From Sycobia sp. Sy_11 (taxonomy: Eukaryota > Arthropoda > Insecta > Hymenoptera > Epichrysomallidae), in the NCBI GenBank assembly GCA_018907035.1, contig JACCIC010000038.1:3216001-3280000 (forward strand): 64,000 nt of DNA, in the 5' to 3' direction. Below are positions 55,701 to 64,000 of this stretch, piece by piece. The position numbers and the translations under genes were made by a program. Numbering within the stretch: the first letter of the stretch is position 1; every line of letters starts with the position of its first letter. The notes beneath the pieces were generated by a model. That model had not been told where the DNA came from. It did no database searches and saw nothing but the letters and a program-made list of their open reading frames with translations.

Positions 55701-57850
55701 ACTCATCTTACAAAACGCCGCACAGATTTCTTACGAGAATTTTTTAGCGATTCCTAATTCGTACAAACGCACGAAAGAACGATAAAGCCCGAAACGAAGG
55801 CCTTTTCCACTTTAGTACGTATGTACAGTTATATATTTATCAAACGTTACGCACGAGTCCGAAACGTAAAAATAAATCGACGTATACTCGATAATTCCAA
55901 GTGGAGGCTAATCTCAGTAGGTGGTTCGTTGATATCTAATTTTCGTTGTAGAGGATTCTCAGATGAGATACAGATTAATGCCATACGAAAGTTGAACCTA
56001 AACTTTAAAGCTTACTCGTTTCTTCTCTTTAATTTCTTATAAGCGCGGACAACGTAATGTCGTTTCAAGTTTCGAAAAAATCATGAAAATTTCATAATTC
56101 TAAAAGTATCATTTTTTATCTTTTCATTTATCACACTAGTTCAATGCAAAAACCTATTTTCTTTTAGAAAATCGTCTTAAAAATTCCATTCTTAAACAGT
56201 CTATCAAATGAATAAAAAATTCACGCGTATGTGCCTAGCGTATCTACCTTCACACATATGTACTAGATGCGATTACCAATGAGACATTTTCTTACAATCG
56301 CCGAATTTGTGTTGACAATATTTCTCCATTCTTCAAAAATAAATATGATTCCGAGCCATTATGTCCAATGCCAAAATAGGTTTACAATTAAGGTAGTAAC
56401 AGCAATTATGTACAAAACAGGAAACGAATAGACATCCCCCAAAATTTCCTACAATGTCTAGTTCGGTGCGTCTCTCTCGCCATCAGCTCATATATATATA
56501 ATATACAGAGAACCATTAGATTATATACTACGAGTGTGTCGCGCGTTAAAGATTACAAATCGATCCTCTAATAGCTGCCCGCTCTCGCGATTAATTAAAC
56601 GCATTTTTCCGGCGAATCGAGCCATTCGCCCCCTCCCAGCCCCCAGCCCAAGCAGTCTCTTCTATACGTTAGTGCCTCCACCAGGGACGCGGACGGACAG
56701 CCGCTAATGGCTCACTCGCGCGGTGCGCTTACGCACACAGGCGCGCGCGCCCGCGATCGAGATTTCGCTCGCTCGCAGCGAGAATTGGCGCGCGCGCCGA
56801 GGAGTTTCGACAAGCGCTTTCTCTCTTCCTCTCCCACCTACTCGAGCCAAACAAATTCGTGCGATAACGCGGTGGCGGTGCGTGTGCCAGACGGTCGCTT
56901 TTATTTTATCGCACTCTTTAGTAAATGAGACGGGCATGAGAGGCGGCGAAAACTTCCCGAAAGATAGACTCCTTTTTTGCGGGAATCTATTCATTTTACG
57001 AGCTGTTTTGCCACATTACGGCTTTAAAGTAATAATAATCATAAATCAGGAATAATTAATGCGTTAAAGAATGCCGTGACAAATTTCTTATTATGAAATT
57101 CGTATAAAAATAAAATAATTATTCAACGTATAATTAATCACAGAGGTACGCGGCAATAATGAAAATAATATAGTCTACCTCCTAACGCGCACGCGCACAG
57201 AAATGTACATATTGCAAACAGATAGATGCCCGTGTAATAAGTATTTATTGCCCTTTTTATCTAGAAACACCTGGGCACGAGGAAGAAAAGAGACGCTTAA
57301 TATTTAATAGTCGGTTTTAAGGGAGAGTATCGGCTATAATAGATATTTTCAATTTTCGTTTTTAATTAGCTGTACAGCGATTTTCTGCCCTCTCAAAAAT
57401 TCTATCTTCTACTCGAGATGACTAATTACGGCGATAGAAAAGGACCGACGAGGTCGACAACCTTATTTAATTACAGTTCTGCCTAAATACGTTTATACTC
57501 TGGGTACAAATACCTGTATTTTATTGGGGTTAGATCGTAAAGCGATACAGAGCAGTATAGCATATGGGCCAATAAAATCATTCGTTTTATCTCACTTCTT
57601 TACTTCAAGTACTAATGATTATCTAAAAAGGACTAAATTTTTGAACGATTCTATCAGCGGTCCAACTAAAACTTAATGGATTCGTGGCTTTCTAATTATC
57701 TGCAATAAACCACTAAAATCACTTTATTGGCTCATTAACGAATCCCACGTACAATACCGACCACACTCTCTTTCTAGCCGCAATCTATAACAAGCGCAAT
57801 CATAAATATGTAAATAAATAATTGAATAAACCGAGAAAACAGAAGCTCAG
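55701..57850. other. AT-rich desert with a short CpG-rich patch
   Basis: AT-rich at 55,701-56,460 and 57,000-57,850, with a CpG-rich patch at 56,461-57,000 that has overlapping open frames on both strands. No repeat array or supported gene. Confidence 0.45.
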
Positions 57851-58084
57851 TCCCTATAATACAATTATCCTCTTGTCGACGGAGTTGCAAACCAAGAGAA
57901 GGAGAGAGAGAATGAGGGACGGAGAACGAGAACCGGCGGGTATAGTTTTAGCGACGAAGACCGAGAGAAAAAAGAGAACCAGTAGGGATTGGGGGTGAGA
58001 GAAAAAGCCGAACACGTGAGCGTGCAAAAACGACTGATTAACGGCCCTTTAGTCGCGCCTGCATTTGCAAAGTAATGGAGGGAT

Positions 58085-58117
<33 letters not shown>

Positions 58118-59380
58118 CCCACGCACCGCCATCCTAGTGGAATTACGATTTAATCAGCTTTCGTCTTTTTTGAGCATGTATATGTATCTAGGGCCTAAAC
58201 CTGTCGTTAGGAAAGTAACGCTCTTTTTCGCGGCTTTTATTAAATAATCGAGCATTTTACCGGCTTCCCCTTGCCCCCCCCCCGTCATCCAGGCGGTTAT
58301 ACGGGGCGAGAATACGCTTGCGTCCGCTGCGTCGTGCAAATGGAATTAATGCGACTTATTCGCGCGCGCACCAGCGGCTAATTATGTCAATCTCGCGCGA
58401 CGTGCTGGCGTCGATGTTGACTTCGATGTACATTTTGGTTTCTTACAAACTTCTCGGCCCTCCATTAAAACGCGTTTCGACAAAAAATTGCATACTAATT
58501 TCCACAATCAGTTGCGCTACACGAAGTCACCATGCTTGAGCTATATATAACACATACATGCATACCTACGTATACGCGCGCGCGTGTATGTGTGTGTATG
58601 TGTGTGTGTGTGTTTGTATATGTATATGTATATATGTATAATTACAACTAAATAAAATATATAAATAATTATGTACTTTTTGTCTTAATAAAGTTGATAG
58701 AAGGTTTTCGAAATAAATATTCGATTCGAAAAAGGATGTGTGTGACACAAAGCATCGTTATCGTGCGGAATAAATTAAAAATTTAAACGTACGTAATGCT
58801 TTTTAAGAATTCATAAAGTCTCAATATACAACTGAGGACGCACGAGGTTTGTCTCGATTAATTTAGAATTTAGAAGTGCATTCTTTCTTGAATATGAAAC
58901 TATTATTTCGAATAGGTACTTACATCACCTATCTTTGTAATTATTCTGTTCTCGGACTTTGCGTACTTATAAAGTTTAATCGCATTGACAGTCACTATCG
59001 TCAATCTAATCCTTTATACTCTAATAAAGAAGGAAAAATAACGTATCGTAAGAAAATACTTAAAAATTATCAAGTTTTTAGTACATTCAAATGAAATAAA
59101 ATCTGTTACAATGAAATAAATGTATAGTATAAACTATATATTTGTTATTATATTTATTAACAGTTCATTTATTAAATTAATCAAGAGTTAAATATTTATA
59201 AGTTATTTTCTATTACGGTTCTTTCGACGATCATTTACAACAAAAATGTTTATTGATAATCACAGCCAAAAAGATGAAATTAATTTTCCACACAATAAAT
59301 TATACTTATTATTAAGAGTCAGGATAGATATATAGGTTATAGTCCAGTGGAAATAATCAAAAGAAAGAAGAAAGAAAAAA
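57851..59380. other. mixed block then AT-rich desert
   Basis: 57,851-58,560 is mixed with a GA array; 58,560-59,380 is AT-rich with a TG-rich stretch (58,578-58,635). A minus-strand TAG-GTGATGTAAGTACC near 58,930 is donor-like only. No gene. Confidence 0.45.
58090..58117. repeat. (GA)n microsatellite
   Basis: Perfect GA array of about 28 bases. Confidence 0.96.
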
Positions 59381-59689
59381 TCACGAAAAATGGAGGAAGA
59401 AAATTTCAGGTCCTTGAAAAACAAAATATATATATACTTTCTCGCAAACGACCGCTAAATAACCAATTCCGCTGATAAGGGAATAGATTCTCTCTTTTTT
59501 GTGTCCACAGTATGACGCATCTACACCCTGCCACGGTGCCATCTTTCGCGTTGACCTATCGTAAAAAATTTGCCCTCGAACGAAAGGTCGTTGTATGAAC
59601 GACGTCTGTTTCTGGGCATTATCGCGATCTTTACGATCGATTGAAATCCCGAAAAGCGCGTTTCGTTCGAGCCGCGTTGAGAGCGTCAC
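59381..59689 (-). other. 102-codon minus-strand open frame without ATG at its start
   Basis: The frame is open from a GTG at 59,687-59,689 to a stop at 59,381. Its translation is balanced (for example TLSTRLERNALFGISIDRKD), and it overlaps the GC islet at 59,450-59,700, which is flanked by AT-rich DNA. The first internal ATG is about halfway in. A plus-strand exon candidate overlaps it, so at most one is real. Confidence 0.13.
59511..59598 (+). other. strong acceptor with short ATG ORF
   Basis: GATTCTCTCTTTTTTGTGTC followed by CACAG ends at 59,510 and is one of the best 3' splice sites in the window. Immediately after it an ATG at 59,512 opens 28 codons (begins MTHLHPATVPSFALTYRKKF) closing with TGA at 59,596-59,598. 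The islet is GC-richer than its flanks. It might be a terminal exon on the plus strand, opposite to the inferred host gene. No AATAAA lies close downstream. Confidence 0.17.
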
Positions 59690-59700
59690 GTTTTAATAAC

Positions 59701-60240
59701 GCGATTAACTGTAGATGAAGCTATAGATTTTATCTTTTCTACGCGAACCGAATACATAAATATAATCGGAATTAGTCTTTTTCATAATTATGTCTGTTCT
59801 TCTTATACACATAGTGTGCGTCCTTACCGCACTCTCTCTTTATCCGTAACCGAAGCAATATTCTACCCTATTTTTATTATTGCACAAGATTTTTTGTGTT
59901 AATACAATTAATTACAATATCATCTCTTTCGAATTTTTCTAGTCATAATTTTATAAATTGTAAATATAGTATAAATTCGAATTTACGATTATACTTGACA
60001 CGTGTTTCCGCGATTGATAGCAATAAAATACTAAAGTTTGATATCTCTGTATCTGGTGAGCAAACTCGATTTTTTAATCGGTCTCAAAGCGTAAATATTT
60101 AATAAAAACCTGTATGTCGATAAACAAGCTAATATTTATTTTGGAGAAAAGAAACGGTACGAACTTATAACGACATTCCGTAGTTTCGACGAAAACGGAA
60201 AATGCAATAGCCACGTTTGGTCTTACCCTAAATGTTAACG
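59701..60240. other. AT-rich segment
   Basis: AT-rich with dense stops; nothing recognised. Confidence 0.5.
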
Positions 60241-60259
60241 CCTCAGCTACGGGCTATAT

Positions 60260-60262
<3 letters not shown>

Positions 60263-60307
<45 letters not shown>
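60263..60307. repeat. (TA)n microsatellite
   Basis: Perfect TA array of about 45 bases. Confidence 0.97.
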
Positions 60308-60308
<1 letters not shown>

Positions 60309-60489
60309 CAACAAAGAGAATTGCAAGTGGCTTAATTTCGTCTTAGAGAAACAATCGCATTATATTTGTGCGTATTCTCCGCGCGCACGAATGAATTCGC
60401 GCTGGCGCTGCAGCGCTTTAGCCGGGGGAGGTCCGAATATCGACTCCCATACATAATTAACCGCTCACCCACCGTGGCATCACAAAGAC

Positions 60490-60490
60490 T

Positions 60491-60534
<44 letters not shown>
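60490..60534. repeat. (GA)n microsatellite with one interruption
   Basis: GA array of about 45 bases broken once by GGA. Confidence 0.96.
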
Positions 60535-60538
<4 letters not shown>

Positions 60539-60844
60539 GGGAAGGGGCGCCAGGTTCACTTTGATCTACCCTGACAGACAGAATCCCGTCATCATCGCCG
60601 ACTTCAATAGCTTTGTTTCTCGCTCTCGTTCGCATCGTCCCTCCGCTCCCTCTCCCCGCCCCCCCCGCCCCCCTCGCCACGGGATCGGAGCGCGCGCACG
60701 CCCCGGAGCCAATGTCCTTTGCACAGGCGCGCGCGCTGCCGTTTTTGTGCCTCGCGTCTCTGTCGGGGTCTGTGCGCTTCTTCCCTCCCCCGCCCCGGCC
60801 CGTCCCCGCCACGTCGATATATAGTCTTTGTACTTTGCGAGTTG

Positions 60845-61023
60845 TTAACGCGCGCGGCGACGCGCGACCGAATGGCCGCAATGCACGAGGAGCCCCGTCG
60901 CGCCGTCGACGCCTATTTTTAGCGGAGACCGCGAGGGCTCGGGAGGAAGGCACGGCGAAATTCGAATGATTAAGGGTGACTCGTGCGTATAGGGCAGCTT
61001 ACAGGCGCTCCGGATATTACAGG
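60845..61023 (-). other. candidate minus-strand exon
   Basis: On the minus strand CCAATTATTTCTCTTTGCAG, an excellent 3' splice site, ends at 61,024. The following frame is open for 58 codons (includes CNIRSACKLPYTHESPLIIR and KIGVDGATGLLVHC) to a TAA at 60,845. An internal donor GCCT-GTAAGC near 61,002 would alternatively give a 21-nt microexon. It lies on the strand of the recursive splice sites, so it could be an alternative 3' exon of the host gene. The 3' part is CpG-rich, where open frames are cheap, and no AATAAA was seen. Confidence 0.25.
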
Positions 61024-61698
61024 CTGCAAAGAGAAATAATTGGATCGGAGACGATTTTTTCGACGACTTTGGAACTGCTTGAACGTAGAGACGGACCGGT
61101 ACGCGTAGCCGGCTATTGATTTTCACTTGAGTTGCGCATCGGCAGAGGCGAGTGGCGACGAATCTCCGACTTCGCTGACGAACATTTCAATAATTCGACG
61201 ACCGTTCGCGCTTCGTTTGTAAGCGAACATCGATGTTCCCCGGTCGAAGAAAACGTTGCCTTATAATAAGTGTGCAACGGCATCCGCTATACGTACGGTA
61301 TATTCGACGTATTTTAAAACACGATAATTATCCAACTGCGCGTATCCGAAGAAATTCCTGAAAAAGCCGTAAAGAGAATCCCAGCGAAAGGCGCCGAATT
61401 GGAACCGATCGGTGTCTGTATATGTATATTGTTTGAGAGGGAACCTTCCGCTCTATTCTGCACAACACTATCGTACCCGGGATCGCGCGAGAACGCGCAA
61501 TCGCGGCTGCCGCGATCGACCCAACCAGTAACACACGTACGTACAGCGACTGGCGCGCGAGGGTAACGAGGCCCGCCGACGCTTCGATTTTCATTTTATA
61601 CGCGGCGCTGGAAACGCGGGAACGACGCCACACACCACGCGGGGGACGCTACGAGGACGCGAGTCGGAGGTGAGGGCAGCTCGGAGATGCTTCTGTTC

Positions 61699-61730
61699 CT
61701 CTCTCTCTCTCTCTCTCTCTCCCTCTCTCT
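61699..61730. repeat. (CT)n microsatellite
   Basis: CT array of about 32 bases with one CC interruption. Confidence 0.95.
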
Positions 61731-63348
61731 GTATGGCCCTCTCTTGTTTTCGCTCGTTACGCGACGCGGCGCGCGCGTTTGCGTGCCTCCGTGTGCACAG
61801 CGCCCGAAGAGAAAATGCGCGGCGCATCGAGCGCCCTTTTCTTTCCTCCCTCTTCGTCGTCATCCCTCGACAGTGCCGCGTCGGCTTTTTGTACCTGTAC
61901 GGTACTGTCGCTACCCGCGGAACAAGAACGAGCTCGACACGGGAATAATAGACCGAAGAAACGACGCGCGCGAGCGACTTTGGAGTTGTCGCGCGACGAA
62001 ACTTTATTCTTTCTCCGACTCTTTTATCGCGCACCTGACGGAGCGTGCGCTCTCTCGGTACGTATACGAATATACTTGTTTGTCCCTATACAAGCATGCA
62101 GCGGTGTATTTAGTTAGCACCCCCCCCCGCCCCCATCGGCTGTTCATTCCTGGCGCGAACGATGAGCCGTCGCGATTATTCCTATAGTAGATTATCGTCG
62201 CTCTCTCGATTAGCTTTCTCGGTTGTTTCAGGTGCAATCGATTTTCTAGCTAAACGATAAGAATCGCGGCATCAATTGTAGAGCAAATTTATTGAAAGCG
62301 ATCATGTTTTATATAAGAACTAACGAATAAAACACCGATATGCAATAGGTGCACGTGTACTTTATAGATTTCATTTGTACTTGAAATATACGAAAATTAA
62401 TCATAATCTATGGCTGTCAGATGTACTTTTATAATCTTTCTCCGAAGCATACCTTGTGTGTGTGTGTGTGTAGAACAGTGATTTCGAAGCAATTGATGAA
62501 CGTGACGTTTTAAAATCGGTGAGGAGCTGTTTAAGGTAAAAGTCGACATGCCTTTTGGGCAACTGCAAATCATTTATTCCTTCTTTACCAATGACTGTTG
62601 ACCAGTCACGCAGCTCGGAATTGAGTGGACTATGAAAATGACAAAAACTAACGGAGATTTTCGCGTGTAAACGATATTTTTATTTTATGATTATCTATTT
62701 TCCCTGTTGTGAAATGTAGGAGTTTCCATTGGTCAATAAATATTGACGCACAGCGCAGAAGCAATTCGCAAGCGTCAAAAAATGCACGTTGGTTTTTACC
62801 CATATCTTTTCCGTTCCGATTCTAATACGTTACGGCGATTAATTATCTCAGGAACAATATATTCTTACGTATTATTGTTGATAACAATCAATAGATCGTT
62901 ACTTTTTTTTAAAGCTTATAAGAAACGATTCTGATTTATCCTTGATACACATAGTATATAATAACTTGGAATTTCCTTGATGCTTTTCTCATGTAACATA
63001 AATTATAATTAAGAAAGCGACAATGTTAAAAATTCCATGCGGTATACAATATATAAAATAATAATCATAATAAATATATGGTTTCGAGCGTGAAAAGATC
63101 ATATACTTTATAATCATTTCATGCGGTAAAACAACAATTCAGTGCGTTGGACAGCTCCATCATAGATACAGCAGCGTATATGTATCTATGCACACGTAAC
63201 CCATACATATTGCGTCGCAATAAATAAAGCCCCTCCGAATGTCTTAAATCAGAACTTGAAAGCCTGCGAAAAGGCGAGTTCGAGATTGGCACGACCATAC
63301 GCGCAGTGCCATTATAATACATTATATTCTCCTCCAGACGAGATTCTT

Positions 63349-63372
63349 TCTCTCTCTCTCTCCCTCCCACTA

Positions 63373-63432
<60 letters not shown>
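63349..63432. repeat. (CT)n microsatellite with CCCT interruptions
   Basis: The longest CT tract in the window, about 84 bases; its last 55 or so are perfect CT. Confidence 0.96.
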
Positions 63433-63436
<4 letters not shown>

Positions 63437-63612
63437 CCTAACGCGCGTAGGCGCGTACAGCTTCGTCTATTATCTGCATTATATCGTTTCTAACCTGAGG
63501 ATATTATCATTACCACGACGACAAGGAAAGCACCGCGACCGCGGCGGTGTCACATGGTATAATTACCGGCGCGGACAATCAATCAAAGGAGATTAGAGAT
63601 TAGCGAATTTCA

Positions 63613-63614
<2 letters not shown>

Positions 63615-63658
<44 letters not shown>
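63615..63658. repeat. (CT)n microsatellite
   Basis: Perfect CT array of about 44 bases. Confidence 0.97.
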
Positions 63659-63660
<2 letters not shown>

Positions 63661-64000
63661 CGCTCTCGCATTGGAATCATATAATCCAACCAATCGCACC
63701 ATCAAGCATCGATCTTAAGGTCGCCGCAAGCTTGTATTGTATGCTGTATGCGTATAACCCATTACGCAATGCGTCATGTATATATATATATATATACGCG
63801 TACACACATTTAACGATGCACGGCCACAGAATATAGCGGCTTTTGTCGAACGACAGCGACAATGAGATCTTTGATGGCTATAATTATACGATTCGCGCAT
63901 ATAGAGGCGTTTCCGATTCCCGATCGATAGTTTTTCAAAGTTTAATTGAAACGAATAGGCCCAATACTGGACTTGACAGCATTTGCGAAAATATCGCATT

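Larger units (their letters stand above)
60241..62270. other. CpG-rich block with TA, GA and CT arrays
   Basis: CpG-rich, with the candidate minus-strand exon at 60,845-61,023. A plus-strand acceptor-like CTTTCTCGGTTGTTTCAG ends at 62,231 and is followed by GTGCAATCG, with no useful open frame. Other frames overlap on both strands. Confidence 0.45.
62271..64000. other. AT-rich segment ending in a CT-rich block
   Basis: AT-rich to about 63,340 with a short GT array near 62,455; then mixed sequence with two long CT arrays and a short TA array (63,778-63,796). No gene supported. Confidence 0.5.

Noticed and set aside
1..64000. CRISPR arrays, rRNA, operons or phage-like gene blocks
   Set aside because: No direct repeats with unique spacers, no rRNA-like sequence and no closely packed ORFs with ribosome binding sites; composition and splice signals indicate eukaryotic DNA.
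1..64000. Known conserved insect microRNAs (for example let-7, miR-1, miR-124 or bantam families)
   Set aside because: I looked by eye for their mature sequences on both strands and found none. A folding-based search could still reveal novel hairpins.

Overview
The window reads as eukaryotic nuclear DNA, most likely from an insect and possibly a hymenopteran such as an ant. That call is inference from style: blocks rich in CpG and CGCG alternate sharply with AT-rich blocks, there are dozens of long perfect (GA)n, (CT)n, (TA)n and (GT)n arrays, and there are no operons, rRNA, intact tRNA or recognisable protein domains. I recognised no protein-coding gene. The many longer open frames fall almost entirely in stop-poor CpG-rich or microsatellite DNA, often on several frames at once, and most lack an ATG.

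The strongest functional signals are two minus-strand sequences that fit the recursive-splice-site (ratchet point) consensus: a pyrimidine tract, CAG, then immediately GTRAGT. They lie at about 14,769 and 48,235, some 33.5 kb apart, and I found no comparable plus-strand site. The one at 14,769 is followed by a 154-nt open segment with a usable second donor, as an RS-exon would be. The simplest reading is that most of the window is one very long intron of a minus-strand gene whose main exons lie outside. A weaker third minus-strand candidate is at about 3,192.

Other supported elements are a tRNA-like, possibly Pol III-transcribed element on the minus strand (33,697-33,788), a 450-bp element with exact 16-bp terminal inverted repeats (4,755-5,204), a 59-nt candidate mini-intron (19,681-19,739), several low-confidence candidate exons or small ORFs (for example 60,845-61,023 minus, 28,891-29,265 minus, 38,650-38,853 minus, 32,747-32,979 plus, 40,128-40,229 plus, 59,511-59,598 plus), a few TATA-like sites and one CpG-rich possible promoter island (41,481-42,025).

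Layout: CpG-rich, microsatellite-laden blocks lie at roughly 1-2,080, 7,640-10,740, 12,000-12,960, 14,100-19,240, 20,700-24,470, 25,120-25,920, 27,420-28,880, 30,940-31,910, 33,720-34,670, 35,600-40,200, 45,100-45,880, 47,180-52,260, 53,480-55,700 and 60,240-62,270. AT-rich deserts with few perfect dinucleotide arrays lie between them, interrupted by short GC islets that hold many of the candidate exons. Nothing shows these candidates working together as a pathway. All exon and ORF calls are hypotheses needing transcript or cross-species evidence.
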